From assembly GCA_021325145.1 (NCBI GenBank), contig JAJPHR010000040.1:1-54160 (forward strand): a stretch of 54,160 nucleotides of DNA. The letters run 5' to 3'. The position numbers were made by a program, and so were the translations under genes. Below are positions 15,893 to 24,311 of this stretch, piece by piece (within the stretch, counting starts at the first letter, position 1; every line of letters starts with the position of its first letter). The notes below the pieces were generated by a model. That model worked only from the letters and a program-made list of their open reading frames with translations. It made no database searches and was not told the DNA's origin. This DNA comes from Verrucomicrobiota bacterium (GTDB lineage: Bacteria > Verrucomicrobiota > Verrucomicrobiia > Limisphaerales > Pedosphaeraceae).

Positions 15893-18079
15893 ATGTGTAA
15901 GTTGCGCGCGCCATTTCTCGTGTTGCTCGGATTGTTTTCCATGGCGCTGGCTTGCGCGCACGCCGCCCCGGCCGAGCCGCCGGCGCTGACCATCGAGTCG
16001 CAGGGCGAGGAGTTCGAGTTTTCCCTGACCAACGGGATGATCAGCCTCAGCAACAATGTGGTCGTGAAATACGGCGAAGGCGTGCTCACGGCCAATCGCG
16101 CGCTCATCAACACGAACACGGGCGACATCTACGCCGATGGCTCGGTGCGGGTTCAGAAGGAGGACCAGACCTGGACGGGCGAACATCTCCATTACAATTA
16201 CCTGACTGCCGAACTCGACGGGCAGCAGTTCCGCACCGGCCGAACGCCCGCGTTCGCCCAGGGCGAGTCGTTGCAAGGCAACCGCACCAACAACACTTAC
16301 ACCGCCACGAATGCGTATGTCACCGCGGACGATTATTATAACCCGCTGTTCAAGGTTCGCACGAAAAGCCTGAAGATCGTGCCCGGCCAGTATTTCGTGG
16401 CCAAAAACGCCACCCTCTGGGTGGGCAAAGTGCCGGTCTTTTATTTTCCCTATTACCGCCGCAACCTGGCCGAAAACAACAACAGCTTTGCCTTCGTCCC
16501 CGGTTACCGCAGCGCGTTTGGGCCGTTCCTGTTGACGACTTATCACTGGGTTTTGAACCAGTATGTGGATGGCGCGATCCACGCTGATTACCGCGAAAAG
16601 CGGGGCTTCGGCGCCGGGCCGGACGTCCGTCTCCATTTGGGCGACTACGGCGAGGCGCTCATCAGGTATTACTACACGCACGACAAAGACCCGAACGAGG
16701 ACAACCTGGGCCTGTCCATTCCGGAGAATCGCCAGCGGTTTTACTTCAATTACACCGGCACGCCGCTCACGAACCTGACCTTGAACTCCCAGGTCGCGTG
16801 GTGGAGCGACCCGCTCGTGACGCACGATTTCTTCGAAAGCGAATATCGCAAGGATATTCAGCCCAAAACTTACTTCGATGCCAATCAGGTCTGGCAAAAC
16901 TGGAGCCTCGACGCGCTGGCCCAGCCGCGCGTGAACAATTTCTTCGAGACAGTCGAACGCCTCCCGGACATCCGTCTCACCGGCTTTCGCCAGCAGATTT
17001 TTGACACGCCCTTGTTTTACGAAAGCCAGAGTTCGGCTGGCTGGTATCGCCGCGAGTTCGCCGACACCAACATCGTCATGGCCCCGTTTTCGGCTGCGCG
17101 CGCGGACACCTTCCATCAGATCACGCTGCCGGAGACATTCTTCGGCTGGCTCAACTTCACCCCGCGCGCGGGCGGACGCTTCACCTATTACAGCGAAGCG
17201 GAAGGCGCCGGCGCGACCACCACCGAACATTATCGCGACGTATTCAACACGGGCGCGGAAGTTTCGACGAAGATCTCGCGCACCTGGCCGGGCGTCGAAA
17301 ATCATTTCTTCGACATGGATGGACTGCGCCACATCATCGAGCCGTCCGTAAATTACGTGTACGTGCCCCGGCCCAATGTCCTGCCCTCGCAGTTGCCGCA
17401 GTTCGATTACGAGTTGACCAACAATCTTTACCTGCTGCCGATCGAATTTCCCGACTACAACGCCATCGATTCCATCGACAGCCAGAACGTGATTCGTTAC
17501 GGACTGCGCAACCGGCTGCAGACGAAGCGCAACGGCCAAGTCATCGATTGGGCCAACTGGGGCATCTTCACCGACTGGCGGCTTAAACCGCGCAGCGGCC
17601 AGACGACTTTCTCGGACATTTTTTCCGATCTCGAACTCAGGCCGTTCGATCACGTCACGCTGACGTCGTGGACCCGGTTTGACATCCGCAACAGCCGTTT
17701 CAACCTCGCCCGCCACACCATCACGTTTCAACCCAACAACATCTGGAGTTGGACCGTTGGCCACTACTTCCTGCGCAACGACCCGCAATTCGGCCTGGGC
17801 CAGGACCTGATCACCAGCACCCTCTATTATCGGTTTAATGACAACTGGGGCGCCCGCATCTCGCACCAATTCGACGCGACCTCCGGCACCATGCAGGAAC
17901 AATATTACACGGTTTATCGCGATCTCCGCAGTTGGACCGCCGGGCTTACCTTTCGCGTCCAGGAAAACGTGAACCGCGGGAAGGATTATACCGTGGCGTT
18001 TACGTTCTCCCTCAAAGCCTTCCCGCGCTTCAGCGTGGGCCAGGATACCGTGAGCCCCTCCACGCTCGTGGGCTACTAA
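15893..18079 (+). CDS. lptD: LPS-assembly protein LptD (OstA/Imp)
   Basis: A 728-residue outer-membrane protein that inserts lipopolysaccharide into the outer leaflet with LptE. It begins with a Sec signal peptide (MCKLRAPFLVLLGLFSMALA). A periplasmic OstA/LptA-like beta-jellyroll follows (about 35-170: ISLSNNVVVKYGEGVLTANR, DIYADGSVRVQKEDQTWTGE). The rest is the beta-barrel with the LptD signature KVPVFYFPYYRRNL. The last residue is aromatic (VGY), as expected for a barrel substrate of BamA. Cysteine pairs used for disulfide maturation in E. coli are not evident. ATG 15893 is chosen because it begins the signal peptide; an upstream TTG is unlikely. Its presence shows that the organism has an LPS-bearing outer membrane. 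Confidence 0.92.
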   Translation: MCKLRAPFLVLLGLFSMALACAHAAPAEPPALTIESQGEEFEFSLTNGMISLSNNVVVKYGEGVLTANRALINTNTGDIYADGSVRVQKEDQTWTGEHLHYNYLTAELDGQQFRTGRTPAFAQGESLQGNRTNNTYTATNAYVTADDYYNPLFKVRTKSLKIVPGQYFVAKNATLWVGKVPVFYFPYYRRNLAENNNSFAFVPGYRSAFGPFLLTTYHWVLNQYVDGAIHADYREKRGFGAGPDVRLHLGDYGEALIRYYYTHDKDPNEDNLGLSIPENRQRFYFNYTGTPLTNLTLNSQVAWWSDPLVTHDFFESEYRKDIQPKTYFDANQVWQNWSLDALAQPRVNNFFETVERLPDIRLTGFRQQIFDTPLFYESQSSAGWYRREFADTNIVMAPFSAARADTFHQITLPETFFGWLNFTPRAGGRFTYYSEAEGAGATTTEHYRDVFNTGAEVSTKISRTWPGVENHFFDMDGLRHIIEPSVNYVYVPRPNVLPSQLPQFDYELTNNLYLLPIEFPDYNAIDSIDSQNVIRYGLRNRLQTKRNGQVIDWANWGIFTDWRLKPRSGQTTFSDIFSDLELRPFDHVTLTSWTRFDIRNSRFNLARHTITFQPNNIWSWTVGHYFLRNDPQFGLGQDLITSTLYYRFNDNWGARISHQFDATSGTMQEQYYTVYRDLRSWTAGLTFRVQENVNRGKDYTVAFTFSLKAFPRFSVGQDTVSPSTLVGY

Positions 18080-18183
18080 GGTAAAACCAAATTCGTAGCC
18101 GCCGACGTGAGGAGACTCAAATCTCTCTTTCAGAAGGATTAGAGCCTGCCAATGAACGGCGCCGCCCTGCAACCCGTCCGGGG

Positions 18184-18340
18184 TAGTTCCCTGTTCCGTT
18201 GGACCTGCTCACGGACCATGAACGGTTCTATTTATTATACACGCGTCATTAATGAATGCGCCTGGGGCTCGCGGCGGCGCGCACAGGAGTGCGCGCCCTA
18301 CCGGCAACACGGTGGTAGGGCGCGCACTCCCGTGCGCGCC
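18184..18340. repeat. dispersed palindromic repeat, copy 1
   Basis: About 157 bp nearly identical to 50174-50327. It starts TAGTTCCCTGTTCCGTTGGA, continues through CACGGACCATGAACG, and ends in a long palindrome whose arms (18276-18302 and 18314-18340, 27 bases each) differ at one position. The arms contain GGAGTGCGCGCCCTACC. It fills the gap between lptD and the methyltransferase. It has no coding capacity and resembles a REP element or a non-autonomous mobile element. Confidence 0.85.
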
Positions 18341-18418
18341 GAATCGAAACGGACACACCCAACACAACGATCGAAGCCGGAAGATTGCGCTTGCGTGAAC
18401 TCCGGTCTAAACTTTGGC

Positions 18419-19183
18419 ATGCATACCCGATTGCCACGAAACCTGTCCTGTTTGGCCGCGTTTGTTCTTGTGTGGCCGGCTTCGTTGCTTTCCGCCCAGA
18501 CGACGCCAGCCACAAACTCAGAACCATCGGTTTATGAGTTTCGCGAGCAGCACGATCGCGATGGGATCGGGAAGTTTTACCTGGGCCGCGAGATTGCCCA
18601 GGTGATGGGCCATCAAGCCGCGGATTGGCTCGAACGGCCGGAACGCGAGGCGGAGGAAAAACCTTCGCTGGCCATCGAAGCGCTGAATTTGAAGCCGGGC
18701 GAAACGGTCGCCGATATTGGCGCGGGCACCGGCTATTACACGCGCCGCCTCGCGGGCAAAGTCGGCACGAACGGAACCGTCTTCGCCGTCGAGATCCAAC
18801 AGGAGATGCTCGATTTGCTCACCAACAAAATGGCGGAGTTGAACATCCATAACGTCAAGCCCGTGCTCGGGACCGTCACCGACCCGCGGCTGCCCGCCAA
18901 TTCCACCGATCTGATCCTGATGGTGGACGTCTATCATGAATTCGATCACCCGCGCGAGATGACGCAAGCGATGCTCAAGGGTTTGAAAATCGGCGGGCGG
19001 CTGGTCTTCATCGAATTCCGCGGCGAAGATCCCCAAGTCCCCATCAAGCCGCTGCACAAAATGACCGAGGCGCAGGTCCGCAAGGAAATGGCGCCGTTCC
19101 CGCTGGAATGGGTGCAAACGCTCGAAGTGCTGCCCATTCAGCACATCATCGTCTTTCGGAAAAAGTCGGAATTGCCGCCTTGA
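18419..19183 (+). CDS. exported class I SAM-dependent methyltransferase
   Basis: A 254-residue protein with an N-terminal signal peptide (CLAAFVLVWPASLLSAQ) and a Rossmann methyltransferase core. Motif I is ETVADIGAGTGYYTRRLAG, motif II holds VFAVEIQQEML, and the later strand reads STDLILMVDVYHEF. Homologues with signal peptides are common in Verrucomicrobia and Planctomycetes, but a periplasmic methyltransferase needs a SAM supply that is not explained. The substrate is unknown. The ATG at 18419 gives the signal peptide directly; longer versions run through the repeat at 18184-18340. Its stop abuts the sigma-factor stop with no spacer (TGATCA shared by both strands). Confidence 0.85.
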   Translation: MHTRLPRNLSCLAAFVLVWPASLLSAQTTPATNSEPSVYEFREQHDRDGIGKFYLGREIAQVMGHQAADWLERPEREAEEKPSLAIEALNLKPGETVADIGAGTGYYTRRLAGKVGTNGTVFAVEIQQEMLDLLTNKMAELNIHNVKPVLGTVTDPRLPANSTDLILMVDVYHEFDHPREMTQAMLKGLKIGGRLVFIEFRGEDPQVPIKPLHKMTEAQVRKEMAPFPLEWVQTLEVLPIQHIIVFRKKSELPP

Positions 19184-20185
19184 TCACGCGGCCTTCGCCG
19201 CGCCTTCGATCTTCTCGATCATCCGCCGCAACTTTCGCAACGCGAGGTTTTGCAACTGGCGGATGCGCTCGCGCGTCACGCCGAATTTCTCGCCTACTTC
19301 CTCGAGCGTTCGCTCGGTCCCGCCATCCAGCCCGAACCGGTAACGCAGGATCGCCGCTTCGCGCGGCTGCAAGCGGCCCACGAGGCTGTCCAGCAAGTGC
19401 GTAAAAGTCTTCTCCTCCAACTGTTCATACGGGTCGGTCGCCGCTTCATCCCGCACGATGTCGCCCAGGTGCCCGGACTCGTCGTCCCCGAGCGGCGCGT
19501 CGAGCGACGCCGGGCGGATCGCCGAAGCCCGCATGTCATTCACCTGCCGGACCGTGATGCCCAACTCGGCCGCCAGTTCCTGGTCGGTCGGTTCGCGTCC
19601 CAAAACCTCCTGCATTTTCATGGAGGTCTTCTTCATGTTGTAAATCTTGTCCACCATGTGGACCGGCAACCGGATCGTCTTCGACTGGTTGGCCAGCGCC
19701 CGCCGAATCGCCTGCTTGATCCACCACGAACTGTAAGTGGAAAGCTTCGCGCCTTTGGCCGGGTCGAACCGCTCGACCGCGCTCATCAAACCGATGTTTC
19801 CCTCGCTGATCAAATCCAACAGCGGCAATCCCAGGTTCTCATACTCGCGCGCGATCTTCACCACCAACCGAAGGTTCGCCCGGATCATCATCTCGCGCGC
19901 CTTGGCGTTTCCCTTTTTGATCTTGCGCGCCAGTTCGATCTCCTCCTCCGCCGTCAATAGCCGCACCTGGCCCACCTCGCGCATGTAAAGTGTCAACGCC
20001 GTGTTCCCGTCGTAACCCTTCGTCAAGTCCTCCCCTGCCGGCGCCACCTGCTCCAGTTCCGCCTCATTGATTTCGATCTTGCCCGGCCGGGCCGCCTTCG
20101 CGGGGGTTTTTTCGGCGGGCTTGGGCTTGGCGCGGGCGGGCTTTCGTCGCGAAGCAGCGGCGCGGGATCGTCGGGCGGCACTCAT
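19184..20185 (-). CDS. sigma-70 family RNA polymerase sigma factor (RpoD/SigA-like, no region 1.1)
   Basis: A 333-residue primary-type or group 2 sigma factor. Region 1.2 is DNTALTLYMREVGQVRLLT-like. Region 2 contains NLRLVVKIAREY, LDLISEGNIGLMSAVERFDP and the DNA-melting STYSSWWIKQAIRRAL. Region 3 is EVLGREPTDQELAAELG, and region 4 carries the helix-turn-helix TLEEVGEKFGVTRERIRQLQ. The large region 1.1 and the non-conserved insert of E. coli RpoD are missing. Instead the first 40 residues are very rich in Lys, Arg, Ala and Pro. It may be the housekeeping factor of this lineage or an RpoS-like second factor. A promoter-like pair lies about 70 bp upstream (20256-20285). Confidence 0.93.
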   Translation of the reverse strand: MSAARRSRAAASRRKPARAKPKPAEKTPAKAARPGKIEINEAELEQVAPAGEDLTKGYDGNTALTLYMREVGQVRLLTAEEEIELARKIKKGNAKAREMMIRANLRLVVKIAREYENLGLPLLDLISEGNIGLMSAVERFDPAKGAKLSTYSSWWIKQAIRRALANQSKTIRLPVHMVDKIYNMKKTSMKMQEVLGREPTDQELAAELGITVRQVNDMRASAIRPASLDAPLGDDESGHLGDIVRDEAATDPYEQLEEKTFTHLLDSLVGRLQPREAAILRYRFGLDGGTERTLEEVGEKFGVTRERIRQLQNLALRKLRRMIEKIEGAAKAA

Positions 20186-20255
20186 TGGGATTCGATGCGT
20201 TGCAATATGGCGGATTCGCGTTTTTTACGTCACGCTGCTTCTGTCAGCGCGCACG

Positions 20256-20285
20256 ATTATATATCAGACTCCCGGCCGGGGTAAA
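20256..20285 (-). promoter_or_regulatory. sigma-70-type promoter for the sigma-factor gene
   Basis: On the minus strand TTTACC (20285-20280) and a perfect TATAAT (20261-20256) are separated by 18 bases. The expected start of transcription is about 7 bases past the -10, near 20249, giving a leader of about 65 bases to the ATG at 20185. The -35 box is only partly canonical. Confidence 0.5.
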
Positions 20286-20670
20286 GAATTCCGTTAAAAA
20301 ATAACGGCCCCGCCAAATTTCATCATTTTGGCCGGAAAATCTTCGCCCCTGGGGCGGTGGACTGCGTGCTGGCTTTTCTGTTCGGAATTGCTTTTCAGTA
20401 TTTCACGATCAAACCCATGCGAAATCTCTCCACCAGGCAAGGGTTGGTTGCCGCGTTGAAAGCTGACACCTTGTCTCTCACCTCCTCACGTCCTACCCGA
20501 TCAACTGGTTGCTTCTTAAACGGGGCATTAAGGAAAAGATGTCACTCCGGTTTGCCGTGGCCTACCGGCTTGAAACAGACCCGGATGATATGTCAAGGTG
20601 TCTCACACCCCATAAGGCAATAGGTTGGTTGACACTGTTGCCGGGGATTGAACACCAGATATGTTGCGCT
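20286..20670. other. 385-bp intergenic region between sigma factor and response regulator
   Basis: It lies between divergent genes. A small imperfect hairpin CCGTT...AACGG is at 20291-20307. Otherwise there is no convincing coding sequence, repeat or clear promoter. The response regulator could be read from an in-frame start at 20509, but that extension looks noncoding. Confidence 0.5.
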
Positions 20671-21120
20671 ATGAACCGGCACCTGACTGTTTTAATCGTT
20701 GAAGACCTGCCCGATGATGTGCTGTTGCTGCGAAAGGCCATGGCCAGAAGTGGCATCACCAATCCCATTCAAGTGGTCGAGGATGGCCGGGAGGCCATTG
20801 CCTATTTGCAGGGTGAGGGAAAATACGCGAATCGGATGCAATATCCCTTTCCCAGTGTGATTTTCACCGATCTGAAGATGCCGCGCGTGAGCGGGTTCGA
20901 GGTCCTGGAGTGGTTGCGCCAGCATCCGGACTGCTCGGTGATTCCGGTGATCATTTTGACGGCTTCCCGCCAGGATGAGGATGTGAAAAGAGCCTATCTA
21001 ATGGGGGCCAATGCGTACCTGGTGAAACCAACTTCATTGGCGGATTTGGAGTCGATGGTGAAAACGGCTTACGATTTCTGGGCTTGGTGCGAAAAGCCCC
21101 ACGTCAGCGGCAACTGCTAA
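20671..21120 (+). CDS. single-domain response regulator (Rcp1-like)
   Basis: A 149-residue receiver domain with no output domain. The acidic pocket is VEDLPDD, the phosphorylation site is in FTDLKMPRVSGFEVLEWL, the switch Thr is in VIILTASR, and the conserved Lys is in AYLVKP. The layout, with an insert EGKYANRMQYPFPSVI before the phospho-Asp, is typical of Rcp1-type regulators that work with phytochrome-like or hybrid kinases. ATG 20671 begins MNRHLTVLIVED. The neighbour on the opposite strand (21163-21612) has the same length and the same insert (GDGLYANRNRYPLPSLV), so the two are paralogues. No kinase is adjacent; the histidine kinase at 42857 is far away. Confidence 0.92.
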   Translation: MNRHLTVLIVEDLPDDVLLLRKAMARSGITNPIQVVEDGREAIAYLQGEGKYANRMQYPFPSVIFTDLKMPRVSGFEVLEWLRQHPDCSVIPVIILTASRQDEDVKRAYLMGANAYLVKPTSLADLESMVKTAYDFWAWCEKPHVSGNC

Positions 21121-21162
21121 TCTACGTCTTTCCTGGCGGGCGAAACCGCCGCCATGTGCCGT

Positions 21163-21612
21163 TCACGCAAACTGCAGCACGCTCTCGGGATGATAAGGCG
21201 TGAGCACGCACTTGTTGATGTCGTCAATCATCGTGCGCAGTTTTTCTTCGTCGTGGATCTTGACGAGGAAAGAATCCGCTCCGCAGCGATAAGCCTCCTG
21301 AATGTCCCGGCGGTCGTCCGAACCAGTCAGGACAATGACGGCCAGTTTCTCGAATTGCGGCTGCGCGCGCAGCCAGTTCAACACTTCAATGCCCGTGACA
21401 CCCGGCATGTCCAGATCGAGAAGCACCAGGCTCGGCAGCGGGTATCGGTTCCGGTTGGCGTACAGACCATCGCCGGAAAGATAGTCAATGGCGTTGCTGC
21501 CGTTCGTCGCAACATACAGTGGATTGGTCAAACGCCACTTTTTGAATGAAAGCTTCAGCAATTGGACATCATCCGGGCTGTCCTCCACCAAAAGTATGGG
21601 ATTGCCTCTCAT
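21163..21612 (-). CDS. single-domain response regulator, paralogue of the facing gene
   Basis: A 149-residue Rcp1-like receiver: acidic pocket LLVEDSPDDVQLL, phospho-Asp in LVLLDLDMPGVTGIEVLNWL, switch Thr in VIVLTGSDDR, Lys in SFLVKI. Only the receiver fold is present, so output must pass by protein contact or phosphorelay. I use ATG 21612 (MRGNPILLVED), preceded at about 12 bases by a G-run that can serve as ribosome binding site; a longer start at 21666 looks artificial. It converges on the plus-strand paralogue across 42 bp, where GGCGG/CCGCC (21135-21150) forms a short hairpin that may serve both 3' ends. Confidence 0.92.
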   Translation of the reverse strand: MRGNPILLVEDSPDDVQLLKLSFKKWRLTNPLYVATNGSNAIDYLSGDGLYANRNRYPLPSLVLLDLDMPGVTGIEVLNWLRAQPQFEKLAVIVLTGSDDRRDIQEAYRCGADSFLVKIHDEEKLRTMIDDINKCVLTPYHPESVLQFA

Positions 21613-22021
21613 CTCAATGCCCCCCCAGTTTCCACGCCGACTCGGTGCCGGTCCGCAAGGACGCAAACCGCATACTCATCGTCAGTCATGTTCATTATAA
21701 AGAGCCGGGTAAGGCGCACCTCTATGGTTGCATACCGATGAAGCAGGAGCAAGCCCGTAAAACACCGGTTCGGGTGGGTGTTTAGCCTATTGCCTGGCAA
21801 CGCGGAGCCCGCGCAGGGCATTACCAAGCGAGCTAACCGCTGGTTGCCCCGGAAATTGACTACAATCATAGTATAAGCCCGTTCCCAATCCGTTTGGGAT
21901 TCTCGAACTATTCCACCCGAATCAGCGAAAAACCTTCTTTGCGGCCATCCTTGTTCCGGATGGGACATTAATTTCGACGCCCTGCTTGACCACGCCCGCT
22001 CCGCCCGCGTTAATTAGGCTG
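21613..22021. other. 409-bp intergenic region
   Basis: It separates the minus-strand response regulator from the plus-strand glycan gene. An AT-richer patch near 21855-21880 (TTGACT, ATAGTATAAG) has promoter-like words but at wrong spacing. No gene, repeat or terminator is clear. Confidence 0.4.
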
Positions 22022-24079
22022 ATGACCACCAAGGCTACTAGTGCCAGGAATTCAGTTATCCCTGCGGCGCCGGGGCTCGCGCCGAGTCCCAGCCTTCCGG
22101 GTTGGCGTCGATGGTTGTGGCTGGCGTTGACCGCGCTGGCCTTGTTCGCGTACCTGCCGGCGTTGACCGGAGGTTTTATTTGGGACGATGACTCCTACAT
22201 CATCCAAAACAAAACCCTGCGCAGCTTGCACGGGTTGTGGCAAATCTGGTTCGAACCCACTTCGATACCTCAATACTATCCCCTCGTTCATACCACCTTC
22301 TGGCTGGAATATCACCTCTGGGGACTGCATCCAACCGGCTATCATGTGGTGAACGTTTTGTTGCACGCCCTCACCGCGTTTCTAATGGGCTGCACCCTCA
22401 CGCGATTGAAACTGCCCGGCGCCTGGCTGGCGGCGGTGATTTTTGCCCTGCATCCGGTGGAGGTGGAATCCGTGGCCTGGATAACCGAGCGCAAGAATGT
22501 TCTCTCCGCCGTCTTCTACTTCGCCGCCGCGCTGGCTTACCTGCGCTTCGACCCATTGCTTCCCGGCGCGGACTCGCACAAGCGCCCGTGGGGATGGTAC
22601 GCGCTGGCCTTGGGATTATTCATCGCCGCGTTGCTGAGCAAAACCGTCACCTGCTCCCTGCCTGCGGCGATTCTTTTGGCGGCGTGGTGGAAGAGCGGTC
22701 GATTGGAACTCCGCCGCATCCTGCCCTTGATTCCTTTCTTCGTCCTGGGCGCGGGCCTTGGTTTCGTCACCGCCTGGCTGGAGAAACATCATGTCGGCGC
22801 GGAAGGCGCGGCGTGGTCATTTGTTTTCTCACAACGCTGCCTGATCGCCGGCCGCGCGCTCTGGTTTTATGCTGCGAAACTGCTCTGGCCTGTGCCACTC
22901 ACCTTCACCTATGCGCGCTGGCAAATCGATGCCACGCAATGGTGGCAATGGCTCTTTCCTCTCGGGGCGCTCGCAGTCGTCGCGGGGCTTTGGCTGGCGC
23001 GGCGCCGTCTCGGACGCGGGCCGCTCGCTGCCGTGCTGTTCTTCGCGGGTACGCTCGCTCCGGCGCTTGGATTCATCAACCTTTATCCGATGCGCTATTC
23101 GTTCGTGGCGGATCATTTTCAGTATCTCGCCAGCATTGGCCTGATTGTTCCATGCGCCGCAGGTCTGGCTCGATTCGGACAGGTCCGAACACCGTCACCT
23201 AAAAAATCCGGGGGAGTGTCCTCCACCCGATCTCCGGCTTCCCTCTCTCCATCCAATGCGGAGAGGGACGGGGTGAAAGGACACCTTCCTCTAATTTCTG
23301 CAACCATTGCATTAGTAATCATTTTGGGTTCGTTGACTTGGAAACAAGCCGGCATCTACCGCAATCTCGAAACTCTTTGGCGCGATACCCTGTTAAAAAA
23401 CCCGCACTGCTGGCTGGCGCACAACAATCTCGGCCTGGAACTGGAGAACCAGGGCAAACTCGACGAGGCCTTCCATCAATACGAAGAAGCCCTGCCGCTC
23501 GCTCCCGATTTTCCCGAAACCTATAACAATCTCGGCAACTCCTTGATGCGGAAGGGACGAATTGACGAGGCGATCGACGACTATCGCAAGGCCATTCAAA
23601 TCAATCCCCGTTACGTTGACGCGCTCAACAGCTTGGGCGTCGCGCTCGGCATGCAGGGAGACTACACCAACGCCATCGTGTGCTTGCGGGAATCGTTGCG
23701 CTTGCAGCCGGGCTATGCGCGGGCGCACGGCAATCTGGGCAACGTCCTTCGCGCGCAGCATGACCTGGATGGCGCGACACGCGAATATACCGAAGCCATC
23801 CGCCTCGATCCCGGCAACGCCTCGCTTTACCGAAACCTCGGCCTCGTCCTGGAAGATCGGGGGCTTTTCGGCCTGGCCGCGCCCAATTACCAGGAAGCCT
23901 TGCGCCTTGAACCCGCCTCAGCCGATGTCCATTTCCGGCTGGCTGGCGTGTTGGCGCGGTTGGGCCGGCGCGAAGAAGCCATCACTGAACTTAAAGCGAC
24001 CTTGCAACTGGACCCAAAGTTTGCCGAGGCCAGCGCGCAACTTCAGGCGCTCGAAGCCGGCCGCAAATGGGGGGAGTAG
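22022..24079 (+). CDS. TMTC-like membrane glycosyltransferase with C-terminal TPR repeats
   Basis: A 685-residue protein. The N-terminal 400 residues hold about ten membrane segments in the style of GT-C enzymes. The first external loop has the acidic motif GGFIWDDDSYI, and FALHPVEVESVAWITERKNV is a block shared with TMTC proteins, which transfer mannose to proteins in eukaryotes. The C-terminal 250 residues hold six or seven TPR units (NNLGLELENQGKLDEAFHQY, NNLGNSLMRKGRIDEAIDDY and so on). A hydrophilic insert at about 393-420 (SPKKSGGVSSTRSPASLSPS) is encoded by a REP-like sequence (23196-23282). Probable role: glycosyl transfer onto a protein or glycan at the membrane; donor and acceptor unknown. 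ATG 22022 is chosen over TTG 21986. It heads the glycan locus. Confidence 0.8.
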   Translation: MTTKATSARNSVIPAAPGLAPSPSLPGWRRWLWLALTALALFAYLPALTGGFIWDDDSYIIQNKTLRSLHGLWQIWFEPTSIPQYYPLVHTTFWLEYHLWGLHPTGYHVVNVLLHALTAFLMGCTLTRLKLPGAWLAAVIFALHPVEVESVAWITERKNVLSAVFYFAAALAYLRFDPLLPGADSHKRPWGWYALALGLFIAALLSKTVTCSLPAAILLAAWWKSGRLELRRILPLIPFFVLGAGLGFVTAWLEKHHVGAEGAAWSFVFSQRCLIAGRALWFYAAKLLWPVPLTFTYARWQIDATQWWQWLFPLGALAVVAGLWLARRRLGRGPLAAVLFFAGTLAPALGFINLYPMRYSFVADHFQYLASIGLIVPCAAGLARFGQVRTPSPKKSGGVSSTRSPASLSPSNAERDGVKGHLPLISATIALVIILGSLTWKQAGIYRNLETLWRDTLLKNPHCWLAHNNLGLELENQGKLDEAFHQYEEALPLAPDFPETYNNLGNSLMRKGRIDEAIDDYRKAIQINPRYVDALNSLGVALGMQGDYTNAIVCLRESLRLQPGYARAHGNLGNVLRAQHDLDGATREYTEAIRLDPGNASLYRNLGLVLEDRGLFGLAAPNYQEALRLEPASADVHFRLAGVLARLGRREEAITELKATLQLDPKFAEASAQLQALEAGRKWGE
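23196..23282. repeat. REP-like element inside a coding sequence
   Basis: About 85 bp with intergenic-repeat character lies in frame within the TPR membrane protein gene. It contains GGGGGAGTGTCCTCC and a hairpin CCCTCTCTCC (23241-23250) with GGAGAGGG (23260-23267) and the trailing GACGGGGTGA. It encodes a low-complexity Ser/Pro/Lys loop between membrane segments, so the insertion appears to be tolerated. Confidence 0.55.
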
Positions 24080-24097
24080 AAGAACAGCCATTAATCG

Positions 24098-24238
24098 CTA
24101 ATCTGCAAGCTTGCCAACGGCTTTCAATTCTATAATCAACCCTTCAAAAACGGACAAGTCCGGGACATGCCGTTTCTTGAAGTGCTGTCCTTGGTAGAAG
24201 CATACCATTGCTTGTTTTTCGGCGAAATGGAATTTCGC
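24098..24238 (-). pseudogene. fragment of a GxxExxR-family PD-(D/E)XK nuclease gene
   Basis: The minus-strand frame encodes FHFAEKQAMVCFYQGQHFKK, then RHVPDLSVFEGLIIELKAVG, then KLAD and a stop. This matches the middle of GxxExxR proteins (TIGR04256 type), which read '..FYKG..L...Y..D..V...VVELKA...L'. The catalytic D and E-x-K are intact. The N-terminal GxxExxR helix and the C-terminal 'AQ..NYL....VG.L.NFG' are both missing and no start is nearby. I infer a decayed gene fragment between two glycan genes. Confidence 0.6.
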
Positions 24239-24311
24239 GAAGCGGTAAAACCAAGTGCCGTCACGAAAAGCCTGACAACTCCCGCGCTCTGCTGCTATCT
24301 TCCCGCCCGCT

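Noticed and set aside
15890..18172. 760-residue open frame antisense to lptD
   Set aside because: It lies entirely opposite a clear lptD and has no recognisable domain. Long antisense frames are common in GC-rich genes.
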